This document shows, one piece after another, positions 54,152 to 63,184 of a DNA stretch of 64,000 nucleotides. This DNA comes from Lentzea aerocolonigenes. GTDB taxonomy: Bacteria; Actinomycetota; Actinomycetes; Mycobacteriales; Pseudonocardiaceae. Below the pieces are notes generated by a model, which was given only the letters and a program-made list of their open reading frames with translations, did no database searches and was not told the DNA's origin. The translations under genes and the position numbers were made by a program. Position 1 is the stretch's first letter. The number at the start of each line of letters is the position of its first letter. The stretch lies in NCBI RefSeq assembly GCF_000974445.1, contig NZ_BBOJ01000024.1, forward strand, positions 91,313-155,312, in the 5' to 3' direction.

Positions 54152-55674
54152 TGACGAAGAGGCGATCCCGAGTCATTGCGGCCTTGTTCGCCTTGATCGT
54201 TGTGCTCAGCACGTCCACGTCCTACGCGCGCATAGACGGTTCACCGATCGCCGCGCGCAAGGGCTTATCGCGCTTCTACGAGCAGGTGTTGTCGTGGGGC
54301 GCGTGTCAGCCCTATGCGACCGACACGAAGAGCAAGAGCCTGTTCGAGCGCGAGGGCATCCAGTGCGCGCGCCTGCAGGTTCCGCTCGACTACGAGAAGC
54401 CGGACGCGGGCACGATCACCGTCGCACTGCTGCGCCGGACTGCCTCCGAACAGGGGCGGCGAGTCGGTTCCCTGGTGGTGAACCCCGGCGGTCCCGGTGG
54501 TTCGGGCATGGCGCACGTCGCGAACATGCAGCCGAACAACCCGGTCAGCAAGCGGTTCGACGTGGTGGGCTTCGACCCGCGCGGCGTCGGGGCGAGCCAG
54601 CCCCGCGTGCAGTGCCTGACCGACGCCGAACGCGACGCGCAACGGCTTCGTCCCAAGGGCGAGACCGCGAACGCCGTGGAGACCGAGAACAGGTACTTCG
54701 TCGACAAGTGCACCGAACGCAGCGGCATCGACCTGCTGCGCAACGTCGGCACACGGGACGTGGTCCGTGACATGGACGTGCTGCGCGGGGCGTTGAGGGA
54801 GCAGAAGCTGAGCTACCTCGGCTACTCCTACGGCACGCGCATCGGCACGTTGTACGCCGAGATGTACCCGCGCAACGTGCGCGCGATGGTGCTCGACGGC
54901 GCGGTGGAGGTCAACGGCGACAAGGTGGCGGCGTCGGCGCGTCAGGCACAGGGCTTCGAGGAGGCGTTCCAGCGGTTCGCGGGCTGGTGCGCTCAGCGCG
55001 ACTGTCCGATCGGGAAGGACACGAGCACCGCCGAGTCCAAGTTCCGGCAGATGATCGATCCGTTGAAGAAGACGCCGATGCAGGTCGGCGACCGCAAGCT
55101 GTCCCACTCGGACGCGAACACCGCCATCATCCAGGCGATGTACTCGGACCGGCTGTGGGAGACCGCGCTGAAGGGCCTGCAGGAGCTGAAGCAGAACAAG
55201 GGCAACACCCTGCTGCAGCTCGCGGACCAGTACCTCGGCCGCGCCCAGGACGGCACCTACAGCCGCATCCAGGACGCGTTCGTGGCCATCCGCTGCGTCG
55301 ACGAACCACCGATCAAGGACCGCGCCACCCTGGAGTCCAACCGTCGGAGGCTGTTGGAACTCCTGGGCAACGACACGATCCCCACCGACGAGACCGCGCT
55401 CGGGCCGTGCGCGTTCTGGCCGGCCCCGCACACGTCGGAACCGCATCCGCCGAACGTGAACGGGCTGCCGCAGGTGCTGGTCGTCTCGACGACCGGCGAC
55501 CCGGCGACGCCCTACCAGTCCGGTGTGGACCTCGCGGCCGCACTGGGCGCGCGTTTGCTGACGTACAACGGAAACCAGCACACGGCGTTCCTCGCGGGCA
55601 TCGGCTGCGTGGACGGCGTGGGCACGAACTACCTGGTGGACTTGAGACTGCCCGAAACAGACTCGGTCTGCTGA
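54151..55674 (+). CDS. secreted tripeptidyl-aminopeptidase-like hydrolase 2
   Basis: A 507-residue paralogue of the preceding gene, coupled to it by TAATG. The signal is a plain Sec type (RSRVIAALFALIVVLSTSTSYA) with no lipobox, so this copy is likely released. The catalytic motifs are conserved: NPGGPGGSGM, FDPRGVGAS, GYSYGTRIG (Ser), STTGDPATPYQSG (Asp) and NQHTAFL (His). The tandem arrangement reflects duplication, with one anchored and one free enzyme. Its 3' end overlaps the convergent exporter by 46 bases. Confidence 0.85.
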   Translation: MTKRRSRVIAALFALIVVLSTSTSYARIDGSPIAARKGLSRFYEQVLSWGACQPYATDTKSKSLFEREGIQCARLQVPLDYEKPDAGTITVALLRRTASEQGRRVGSLVVNPGGPGGSGMAHVANMQPNNPVSKRFDVVGFDPRGVGASQPRVQCLTDAERDAQRLRPKGETANAVETENRYFVDKCTERSGIDLLRNVGTRDVVRDMDVLRGALREQKLSYLGYSYGTRIGTLYAEMYPRNVRAMVLDGAVEVNGDKVAASARQAQGFEEAFQRFAGWCAQRDCPIGKDTSTAESKFRQMIDPLKKTPMQVGDRKLSHSDANTAIIQAMYSDRLWETALKGLQELKQNKGNTLLQLADQYLGRAQDGTYSRIQDAFVAIRCVDEPPIKDRATLESNRRRLLELLGNDTIPTDETALGPCAFWPAPHTSEPHPPNVNGLPQVLVVSTTGDPATPYQSGVDLAAALGARLLTYNGNQHTAFLAGIGCVDGVGTNYLVDLRLPETDSVC

Positions 55675-57143
55675 CGCTTCGAGGGGAGGAGGACCGATCC
55701 CAGCGCGCCTACAGCGCAGATCACCGCCGTGATCAGGAAGATCTCGTGGTACTCGGTGAGCAGCGCTTCGGTGAGCCCGCGCTGGTACTCGGCCATCTGC
55801 CGCTCGAACTCGGCTTTCTCGACCCCGAACGGCAGCGGGGTGTTCAGGCCTGCCGTGAGCTCGCGGAACCGGTGAAGTCCCCACGCGGACAACGCCGCCA
55901 CACCGACGAGCATGCCCGTCATGCGCGCGACGACGACGAACGCCGACGCCACGCCGTGTCGCACCGACGGCACGACACGCAGCACAGCACCGGACAACGG
56001 CGCGATGACCAGACCGAGGCCGAAACCGGCGATGGCGAGGTCACGCGTCAAAGCGAACCCGGACACGTCCGCGGGCCACTGCGCGATGAACACGTACGCC
56101 ACCGAAGCGATCGCGAGCCCGCCGAAGGACACCCAGCGGTCGCCCAGGCGTGAAGCGAGGAACCCGCCGAGGACGGCGCCGATCGGCAACGCGACCAGGA
56201 ACCGCGTGAGCAGCGTCGCCGCCGCCGCGGAGTCCTTGCGCAACACGGTCTGCGCGAACAACTCCACGTCGACCAGCGTCACCAGCAACGCCGCACCGGC
56301 CGCGAGCGACACCCCGAGCACCGCCCAGAACGGCCGCCACTGCACGCCTTCGGGATCGATGAGCCGTACAGCAGCACGGCGTTCCCACAAGAAGAAGGCG
56401 CCCAACACGACGATGGCCGCCGCGAGCACGGGCCAGCCCCACGACGGCAGCACCGACTCGGCGGGCTTCGGGTTGTAGAGCGCCACCACCAGCAGCGACA
56501 ACGCGAGAGCGAGCAACACCCCGCCGACGACGTCGATGCGGACCTCGCGCCGTGTGTTCGGCACGGTCCGTTGCACGATCACCATCGCGATGACCGCCAA
56601 CGGCACGTTCACCCAGAACACCCACCGCCAGCTCTGCGGCTCCCACGCCTCGAACAACGGCAACGCGTTGAAGAGCGACGCAACGCCGATGCCGTACAAC
56701 GTGCCGAGGACAGACCCCAACTCTTGAGCCGCGCCCACCGCCCCGAGGGCAGTCGACCGCCGGTGCTCCTCCCACAGGTCTGCGACCAGCGCCATCGTCA
56801 CCGGCAGCAGCGCACCACCAGCGAGTCCCTGCACCACCCGGCCGGTGACCAGCAACGGGACGTCGCCGGCCACCGCCGTGATCATCGAGCCCACGAGGAA
56901 CCCGAGCAGCGACACCTGCAGCACGAACCGCCGCCCCAGCCGGTCCGACAGCTGCCCGAGCAACGGCATGCCGGCCACGTACCCGAGCAGGTACCCGGTG
57001 ACGATCGGCGTGGCCTGCTCGAGCTCGTTCACCGCGATGCCGAGATCACGCACCATGTCGGTGAGCACACCGACGACGACGTAGGCGTCGAGCGCCCCGA
57101 GCAGCACGGCCGCGCCGGACGCGGCGAGAGCGACTTTGCGCAT
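55629..57143 (-). CDS. P55-like MFS exporter
   Basis: A 504-residue MFS protein with 13-14 helices: GALDAYVVVGVLTDM in helix 1, the loop GQLSDRLGRRFVL and GRVVQGLAGGALLPVTMALVADLW (motif C region). The gene follows the LprG-like gene with stop and start overlapping (TAATG), the same gene pair as mycobacterial lprG-Rv1410c (P55). There the two move triacylglycerol-containing lipids or lipoarabinomannan to the outer envelope. The same role is likely here but inferred from the pairing. Confidence 0.88.
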   Translation of the reverse strand: MRKVALAASGAAVLLGALDAYVVVGVLTDMVRDLGIAVNELEQATPIVTGYLLGYVAGMPLLGQLSDRLGRRFVLQVSLLGFLVGSMITAVAGDVPLLVTGRVVQGLAGGALLPVTMALVADLWEEHRRSTALGAVGAAQELGSVLGTLYGIGVASLFNALPLFEAWEPQSWRWVFWVNVPLAVIAMVIVQRTVPNTRREVRIDVVGGVLLALALSLLVVALYNPKPAESVLPSWGWPVLAAAIVVLGAFFLWERRAAVRLIDPEGVQWRPFWAVLGVSLAAGAALLVTLVDVELFAQTVLRKDSAAAATLLTRFLVALPIGAVLGGFLASRLGDRWVSFGGLAIASVAYVFIAQWPADVSGFALTRDLAIAGFGLGLVIAPLSGAVLRVVPSVRHGVASAFVVVARMTGMLVGVAALSAWGLHRFRELTAGLNTPLPFGVEKAEFERQMAEYQRGLTEALLTEYHEIFLITAVICAVGALGSVLLPSKRQQTESVSGSLKSTR

Positions 57144-57778
57144 TACGCAGGTGCCGTGACGGTGACGGGCTTGTCGAAGTCGGTCAGTCCGATGTCGATC
57201 TTCTGACCACCGGGCAGCTCGAACAACGCGCTCTTCAGCTTGTTGTCGCTGCCGAGCGAGAACGTCGACTTCACGTCCGCGGAGATGCCCGGCACCAGCC
57301 CGGCCGCCACGTCCTTCGGCACCGTCGCCTCGACCACCGACACGTCACCGGACGACTTGGTCTTGGCGTCCTTCGCCGACGCGAGCACCTTCGCCGCGCC
57401 CTTGTCCGGGTTCAGGATCGCGGACGGGTCGTAGACCTGCCCCGCGAACGCCGCCGGCAGCTTCGTGAACCCGCCGGTCGGGCCCTTGAAGTGCAGGTTT
57501 CCGCCGGTCAGCACGTACTCGATGGACAGCAGCTGCCCGGCGAACGTGACCTTCGCGGTCCCCTTCGAGTCACCCGCGGAGGTGAGATCGCCGTCCGCCT
57601 CCTTCACCGGGACGTCCGGGAGCTCGCCGTCCACCTTGATGGTGAAGTGGACGGTCTTGACCGAGCGCATCTGCTCGGCCGACTTCGAGAGCAACGTCGC
57701 ACCATCGGGGAGATCTCCACCGGACGTGCAGCTCGTGAGCAGGGCGAGTGCGCAAACCAACAACCAACGGGCGGACAT
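57143..57778 (-). CDS. lprG: LprG/LppX-family lipoprotein
   Basis: A 211-residue lipoprotein with lipobox LLTSC (Cys17). The mature domain (about 28-205) reads LLSKSAEQMRSVKTVHFTIKVDGELP, then alternating strands and GQVYDPSAILNPDKGAAKVL, as in LprG/LppX, whose half-barrel cavity holds acyl chains. It is first in an operon with the P55-like exporter and would hand lipids across the envelope. It is divergent from the glutamine synthetase gene, 41 bases away. Confidence 0.88.
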   Translation of the reverse strand: MSARWLLVCALALLTSCTSGGDLPDGATLLSKSAEQMRSVKTVHFTIKVDGELPDVPVKEADGDLTSAGDSKGTAKVTFAGQLLSIEYVLTGGNLHFKGPTGGFTKLPAAFAGQVYDPSAILNPDKGAAKVLASAKDAKTKSSGDVSVVEATVPKDVAAGLVPGISADVKSTFSLGSDNKLKSALFELPGGQKIDIGLTDFDKPVTVTAPA

Positions 57779-57819
57779 GCGTTGATCGTAGAGAGTCCCG
57801 AGCCCTTAAGCTGCGCCCT

Positions 57820-59163
57820 ATGGACCGCCAGCAGGAGTTCGTGCTCCGCACGCTCGAGGAACGCGACATCCGGTTCGTCCGGCTCTGGTTCACGGACGTC
57901 CTGGGCTTCTTGAAGTCCGTGGCGGTCGCACCCGCCGAGCTCGAGGGCGCCTTCAGCGAGGGCATCGGGTTCGACGGCTCCGCGATCGAGGGCTTCGCCC
58001 GTGTCTACGAGTCGGACATGGTCGCGAAGCCGGACCCCTCGACGTTCCAGGTGCTGCCCTGGCAGACGCCCGAGGGCAGCAACTACTCCGCGCGCATGTA
58101 CTGCGACATCACCATGCCGGACGGCTCCCCGTCGTGGGCCGACCCGCGCCACGTCCTGCGCAGGACGCTGTCGAAGGCCAGCGAGGCCGGCTTCACCTGC
58201 TACGTCCATCCCGAGATCGAGTTCTTCCTGCTCAAAGGCCTGCCCGGCGACGGGAGCGAGCCCGAGCCCGCGGACAACGGCGGGTTCTTCGACCAGACCT
58301 CGCACGAGACCGCCACGCACTTCCGCCGCCACGCCATCGAGGCGCTGGAGGCGATGGGCATCTCCGTCGAGTTCAGCCACCACGAAGGCGCGCCCGGCCA
58401 GCAGGAGATCGACCTGCGCTACGCCGACGCGCTCACGATGGCGGACAACGTCATGACGTTCCGCTACGTCGTGAAGGAGGTCGCGATCACGCAGGGCGTG
58501 CGCGCCTCGTTCATGCCGAAGCCGTTCTCGGACCAGCCGGGCTCGGGCATGCACACGCACTTCTCGTTGTTCGAGGGCGACCGCAACGCGTTCCACGACG
58601 AGGAAGACCCGTACCAGCTCAGCGACATCGGCAAGATGTTCGTCGCGGGTGTGCTGAAGCACGCACGCGAGATCTCCGGAGTCACGAACCAATGGGTCAA
58701 CTCCTACAAGAGGCTGATCGTCGGCGGTGAGGCCCCCACGGCCGTGTGCTGGGGTCACGCGAACCGCTCGGCATTGGTCCGTGTGCCGATGTACTCGCCC
58801 GGCAAGGCGTCGTCGCGCCGCGTCGAGATCCGGTCGCTGGACTCCGCGTGCAACCCGTACCTCGCCTACTCGGTGATCCTGGCCGCCGGGCTCAAGGGCA
58901 TCGAGAAGGGCTACGAGCTGCCGCCACCCGCCGAGGACGACGTGTGGTCGTTGACGGACCGGGAGAGGCGCGCGGCGGGCTACGCGAACCTGCCCCAGAA
59001 CCTCGGTGAGGCGCTCACCGAGATGGAGAACTCGGAGCTGCTCCCCGAAGCGCTCGGCGAACACGTCTACGACTTCTTCCTGCGCAACAAGAGGACGGAG
59101 TGGGACGCGTACCGTCGCAGCGTCACCCCGTACGAGTTGCGCACTCTTCTTCCCGTGCTGTGA
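57820..59163 (+). CDS. glnA: glutamine synthetase, GlnA2 type
   Basis: A 447-residue glutamine synthetase resembling actinomycete GlnA2. The latch-side DGSAIEGF (residues 52-59), the metal-site YVHPEIEFFLL, the ATP/glutamate-site FMPKPFSDQPGSGMHTHFSL and NRSALVRVP with RRVEIRSLDS are all present. Length fits the short beta-type without the 25-residue insert. The main GlnA of actinomycetes is about 474 residues and adenylylated; the C-terminal adenylylation Tyr signature is not evident here. TAAGCT seven bases before the ATG at 57820 suggests leaderless translation. Confidence 0.9.
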   Translation: MDRQQEFVLRTLEERDIRFVRLWFTDVLGFLKSVAVAPAELEGAFSEGIGFDGSAIEGFARVYESDMVAKPDPSTFQVLPWQTPEGSNYSARMYCDITMPDGSPSWADPRHVLRRTLSKASEAGFTCYVHPEIEFFLLKGLPGDGSEPEPADNGGFFDQTSHETATHFRRHAIEALEAMGISVEFSHHEGAPGQQEIDLRYADALTMADNVMTFRYVVKEVAITQGVRASFMPKPFSDQPGSGMHTHFSLFEGDRNAFHDEEDPYQLSDIGKMFVAGVLKHAREISGVTNQWVNSYKRLIVGGEAPTAVCWGHANRSALVRVPMYSPGKASSRRVEIRSLDSACNPYLAYSVILAAGLKGIEKGYELPPPAEDDVWSLTDRERRAAGYANLPQNLGEALTEMENSELLPEALGEHVYDFFLRNKRTEWDAYRRSVTPYELRTLLPVL

Positions 59164-59182
59164 GGCCGATACGTTGCTCTCC

Positions 59183-62100
59183 GTGACAGAGGTACCCGAG
59201 TTCCAGCCGACGATCTGCGCGTGCACGGTCGCCACGGCGGCGGAACTGCCCGCGGTCAAGGTCCTGTCCAGCTCGTTCCTCGCGGAACACCCCGAGGGCC
59301 GGTTCGTCGCGCTGATCGTCGATGCGCAGCCGGAGCACACGGGACCAGGGCTGATCACGCCTCTCGACATCGGTGTCGCCGAGATCGAGCTGCACGTGCT
59401 CGCGACGTCGCTGGACGCCGCCGGGCTGAAGGCCGCGATGGTGCCGCGGCTGCTGGAGGCGCTGCTGTCGCAGGGCATGCCCGTGCTCTACCTCGACCCG
59501 TGGGTCCAGGTGTTCGGGTCGCTCACGAAGCTCGTGCTGGAGGCGTTGCGCAACGCGCCCGTCGTGCTGCTGCCGCGCACGTTGCGCCCGTTGCCGTCCG
59601 ACGGCCTGCAGCCCGGTCCCGCCGAACTGCACGAGCTGGGCGCGTTCGACCCCGGTTTCATCGCGGTCGGTGAAGGCGCCGAGCCTTATCTCGGGTCGCT
59701 GGACATGCCGGCGATCGTGCCGCATCACGTCGTGCGTGACGCACGCGTCGGGTTGTCGGTGTGGAACGTGTCGGACCGACCGTTGCACCGGACCGAGTCG
59801 GGGGCGCTGGCCGTCGTCGGCCAGGACCTGCTGACCGTGCACTTCCGCGGCTTCGACCCGCGACGGCCGTGGCTGCTGTCCGCCGACTTCGCGGAACGCC
59901 CCCGCGTGCTGCTGTCCGAACACCCTGAGGTCGCGGAGCTCTGCACCGCGTACCGCGCTGAGCTGGTGCGATCCGGCTGGACCGTCGCGCCGGTGCCGTA
60001 CCGGTTCGACTCCCTGGTCGACGGCACGCTGATCCCGTCCGAGCTGCGCGCCGACTACCGGGCTTCGGAACTGACGCCTCCTCCGGCCTTCGGTGAAGAC
60101 GGTGGTGGTGGGTTCCTCATCTGGGCGTGCGAGCCCACCGAGCACGGTGGCACGCGTTGGGCTGACGCGGTGTGGCGTGCCGATGCGTCGCTGCAGCAGC
60201 AGTTCCCCGCGCCGTTCGGTGCGGACGCCGACGCCTGGCGCGAGTGGTGTGCCGGCGTTGGTGTGGCGTCCGGACGTTTGCCGGTTCCCGCCGTGCCGCA
60301 GCCTCGGGGCGAAGGACCCGCGCTGCTCGACCAGCTCGGTGTGTCCGTCGTCGGGTCTGGGCCACTGTCGGAGCTGATGCTCGCCGCAGCGCGCGCGTCC
60401 GGCCTTCCGGTGTCGACGTCCGCCAGCTATCCCGTTGTTGTGCGCGCTTCTTCTGCGGATGAGGTGCCTTCTGGCCGTTTCATCGTTGAGGTCGCGCTGG
60501 ACGCCACGGCTGCGGACGACCGCACGGATGTGAACGAGCTTTGGCTGTCGTCCGAAGTCTCGCGCGCTGCCGCTGAACGCATCGGCGGGCCCATCGTGCG
60601 TGTGGTGCCCGTGCCGGTGCACGACGTTGGTGTCCGTGAGCACGAGTCAGGCGAAGTGGTGGTGTTCGCGGCGATCGCGGACCACTCTCTCGACCGTCCC
60701 GGCAACGTGCTGGGCGCGGTGTCGGCGTTCCTGAGCGCGTTCCCCGATCGTGCGGACGTCGAGCTGCGGATCGCGGTGTCCGGTGCGTTCGAGCACCCGG
60801 AGGCCGCCGAGCGGTTGCGTCTGGCCACGGCCTCCGACCAGCGGATCTCGCTCGTCGAGGACGACGACGTCTGCCTGACCGCCGATGTCGTGGTGTCGCT
60901 GCACCGCGGTGGGGCGGACGACCGGATCGCGTTGCGTCTGGCCGAGCTGGCCGTCCGCGGAGTCCCCGTCCTCGCGTCCGGCCATGGTGCCGTTGCGGAG
61001 CTCTTCGGCAAGACGGCGGTTCTCGTGCCGTGTCAGGGCGTCGAGCCCGATGTGCAGGCGGCGGCGCAGTTGCTGCGTTCATTGGCCGATGACCTGCCCA
61101 CGGCCGTTGCGCTGGGTGCCGCCGCACGAGAGCACGTGCTGTCGGTGCGGGCAGTCCCACGCGTGGCCGAAGTTCTTCGCGAACGCGTCGAGCACGCGTA
61201 CCGAGGATGGCGGGCGCGCCGGCCGAAGCCGAAGCCCGAGGTCGACCCGATGCTCGCGCTGCAGTCGGCGAAGCACGCGTTACTGCGCCAGCCCAACGTC
61301 GACGGACCTCATCGGACGCCGATGGCACCTGCGCTGCGCAAGGTCGTCTTGCGCGCGTTGGACCACTACGACAACCACATGCGCCAGGTGCTGCACACCC
61401 TGATCGACGGGGTCGAGCGCACGGTGTCCGAGCTGGTCAACCGGCAGGACGCGCTGAGGGCCGGCGTCGGCGCGGGCGAACTGGAACTGCTGCGCGCCGA
61501 GGTCGAGCAGGTCGCGGAACGGCAGTCGCACTTCGGCGACCAGCTGATCGGTGTCGACGACGGGGTCGTCCGCGTGCGCGCGGACATGGCCGGTCAGGGC
61601 CGACGGCTGCGGGACATCGAGGACGCTGTAGTCGCCGAGGCCGCCAAGCGCGCGAAGTCGACCGACGTGCTGGCGGAGCGGATCGACAAGCTCACCGTGG
61701 CGCTGGACCGGACGCTCGACCGGATCGACACCCTGGAGTCCAAGGTCGTCGAGGTGTTCCGCGAGCGCGACTCCCGGTTGGACGCCGCCATCCGTGCGGC
61801 TACCCACGCACAACAGACCGCGGACGCTCTTCGGCGCGTGGTGGTCCGTCAGCACGAGGTCTCCGACGACGCGCCCGACGTGCGTTCGTCGTTGGTGTTG
61901 TGCGACGCGGGCATGATGCGGTTGCCCTCCGACGACGCGTTCATGCTTCCGCTGTTGTCGTCCAACGGCGTGTGGGAGCCGGATCTCGCGGAGCTGCTCG
62001 ACTCGCTGGTCGAGCCGGACGGGATCTTCCTCGATGTCGGCGCGTACGTCGGATACCACTCCATCAGGGTGTTGTCGCGGCTCGGGCTGATGGGCGCGGT

Positions 62101-62710
62101 TGTCGCCGTTGAGCCCGATGCGTCGGCTGCGGCGTTGTTGAGGCACAACGTCTCGGCGAACCTGCCTGCTGCTGTGGCCGGCCGTCTGACCGTGATCGAG
62201 GGTGCGGCGTGGGAGAGCGCGGGCGAACTGGCCGTCTCCCCGACGTTGACCGGTGGTGTGTCGGTGTCGCCGCTGGCCGCGGACGCCGGTGAGGACGTTG
62301 CTCGGGTGCGGTCGGTGCGCCTGGACAAGGAGCTCGAAGAGATCGCTCTGGTGCAGGGCATGAAGCTTTCGGTCGTGCGGGTCGACACGCCTGGACGTGG
62401 CCATCGCGCTCTCGCGGGTCTCGTCCGGCTGTTGCGTCGCGACCGGCCGCACGTGTTCCTGGAGTTCTCCGCGACCTCGACCGCGGAGTTCGGTGACGAT
62501 CCGGTGACGGTGCTGAAGGAGTTCGGCGTCTGGGGCTACGACCTGGTGCCGGTGGCCACCCGTCAGGCGGCCTCGCCGGACCAGATCGTCAAGGCGATGG
62601 AGGGTCTTCGTTCCATCACCCTGTGGCTCCGGCCGCGTCCGGTCGGCGCCAAGCCGGCTGCTCCGACGCCGTCCGTGCCGATCAAGCAGCCCGCTGACCA
62701 GGCGATTTGA
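59183..62710 (+). CDS. glycosyltransferase / coiled-coil / FkbM methyltransferase protein
   Basis: A 1,175-residue composite protein. The N-terminal region (about 1-380) begins ICACTVATAAELPAVKVLSSSFLAEHP, like the start of some multidomain glycosyltransferases. A GT4-like nucleotide-binding lobe (about 490-670) has VVFAAIADHSLDRPGNV and VPVLASGHGAVAELFG with the donor-site Glu. Residues about 735-890 form long charged helices (coiled coil). An FkbM-type methyltransferase (about 915-1150) has FLDVGAYVGYHSIRVLSRLG and VVAVEPD. It probably modifies a surface polysaccharide or glycolipid. A TACGTT -10 lies seven bases before the GTG at 59183. It stands alone, just upstream of the rRNA operon. 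Confidence 0.75.
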   Translation: MTEVPEFQPTICACTVATAAELPAVKVLSSSFLAEHPEGRFVALIVDAQPEHTGPGLITPLDIGVAEIELHVLATSLDAAGLKAAMVPRLLEALLSQGMPVLYLDPWVQVFGSLTKLVLEALRNAPVVLLPRTLRPLPSDGLQPGPAELHELGAFDPGFIAVGEGAEPYLGSLDMPAIVPHHVVRDARVGLSVWNVSDRPLHRTESGALAVVGQDLLTVHFRGFDPRRPWLLSADFAERPRVLLSEHPEVAELCTAYRAELVRSGWTVAPVPYRFDSLVDGTLIPSELRADYRASELTPPPAFGEDGGGGFLIWACEPTEHGGTRWADAVWRADASLQQQFPAPFGADADAWREWCAGVGVASGRLPVPAVPQPRGEGPALLDQLGVSVVGSGPLSELMLAAARASGLPVSTSASYPVVVRASSADEVPSGRFIVEVALDATAADDRTDVNELWLSSEVSRAAAERIGGPIVRVVPVPVHDVGVREHESGEVVVFAAIADHSLDRPGNVLGAVSAFLSAFPDRADVELRIAVSGAFEHPEAAERLRLATASDQRISLVEDDDVCLTADVVVSLHRGGADDRIALRLAELAVRGVPVLASGHGAVAELFGKTAVLVPCQGVEPDVQAAAQLLRSLADDLPTAVALGAAAREHVLSVRAVPRVAEVLRERVEHAYRGWRARRPKPKPEVDPMLALQSAKHALLRQPNVDGPHRTPMAPALRKVVLRALDHYDNHMRQVLHTLIDGVERTVSELVNRQDALRAGVGAGELELLRAEVEQVAERQSHFGDQLIGVDDGVVRVRADMAGQGRRLRDIEDAVVAEAAKRAKSTDVLAERIDKLTVALDRTLDRIDTLESKVVEVFRERDSRLDAAIRAATHAQQTADALRRVVVRQHEVSDDAPDVRSSLVLCDAGMMRLPSDDAFMLPLLSSNGVWEPDLAELLDSLVEPDGIFLDVGAYVGYHSIRVLSRLGLMGAVVAVEPDASAAALLRHNVSANLPAAVAGRLTVIEGAAWESAGELAVSPTLTGGVSVSPLAADAGEDVARVRSVRLDKELEEIALVQGMKLSVVRVDTPGRGHRALAGLVRLLRRDRPHVFLEFSATSTAEFGDDPVTVLKEFGVWGYDLVPVATRQAASPDQIVKAMEGLRSITLWLRPRPVGAKPAAPTPSVPIKQPADQAI

Positions 62711-62770
62711 CTTTGATCCTCCCCGTGAGTAACTTTCTCCAAGTCGCAAGCGAGACCCCGGAACGAGCGG

Positions 62771-62799
62771 TTGACACCGCGGATCGGGCCGGGTAAAGT
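62771..62799 (+). promoter_or_regulatory. rRNA promoter P1
   Basis: TTGACA at 62771-62776 and TAAAGT at 62794-62799 with a 17-base spacer, about 385 bases before 16S. It is the best of the three matches to the sigma-A consensus. Confidence 0.75.
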
Positions 62800-62871
62800 A
62801 TCGCGGCGTCAAACCCCCAGAAGTGAATGAACGGCCTACCGTGCTGTCCGGGATCGGAAAACGACCCCGAT

Positions 62872-62899
62872 TTGACACCGGAAAAGCCACTCAGATAAC
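62872..62899 (+). promoter_or_regulatory. rRNA promoter P2
   Basis: TTGACA at 62872-62877 and GATAAC at 62894-62899 with a 16-base spacer. The -35 context TTTGACACCG resembles P1 and P3. Confidence 0.6.
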
Positions 62900-62967
62900 T
62901 TCTGAACCAAGCTAAAACTGAATGCGAAGCGAGTTTGCGCCGAGCCTGAATCGCCGGAAACGCCGAT

Positions 62968-62997
62968 TTGACAGAGCGAAAACGAACGAGCTAAGCT
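62968..62997 (+). promoter_or_regulatory. rRNA promoter P3
   Basis: TTGACA at 62968-62973 and TAAGCT at 62992-62997 with an 18-base spacer. It shares the CGATTTGACA context with P2 and lies about 190 bases before 16S. Confidence 0.6.
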
Positions 62998-63021
62998 TCA
63001 AACACAAGCCCCGAGAGAAAC

Positions 63022-63125
63022 TCTCCGGAAACGGAGAATGGAACCGGTGAGCGCGTGTTCTTTGAGAACTCAACAGCGTGCCGAAACACAGCCAGTAATA
63101 TGAATACTCCTCGTCAGGAGTATTC
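63022..63125 (+). promoter_or_regulatory. rRNA leader with antitermination/processing elements
   Basis: A GAAA-loop hairpin TCTCCG/CGGAGA lies at 63022-63037. GTTCTTTGAGAAC at 63057-63069, followed by TCAACAGC, resembles the boxB/boxA antitermination region of actinobacterial rRNA leaders. GAATACTCCT/AGGAGTATTC at 63102-63125 is a strong stem that may be part of the 16S processing site. Roles are assigned by position and resemblance. Confidence 0.55.
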
Positions 63126-63184
63126 CTTTGAGTAGATAGACCAGATTGCCAGACATATTCCGTCTGGAGCGATCACAACGATCC

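Noticed and set aside
59123..60643. 506-residue minus-strand frame opposite the glycosyltransferase gene
   Set aside because: Shadow of GC-rich coding on the other strand; no start signal or domain.
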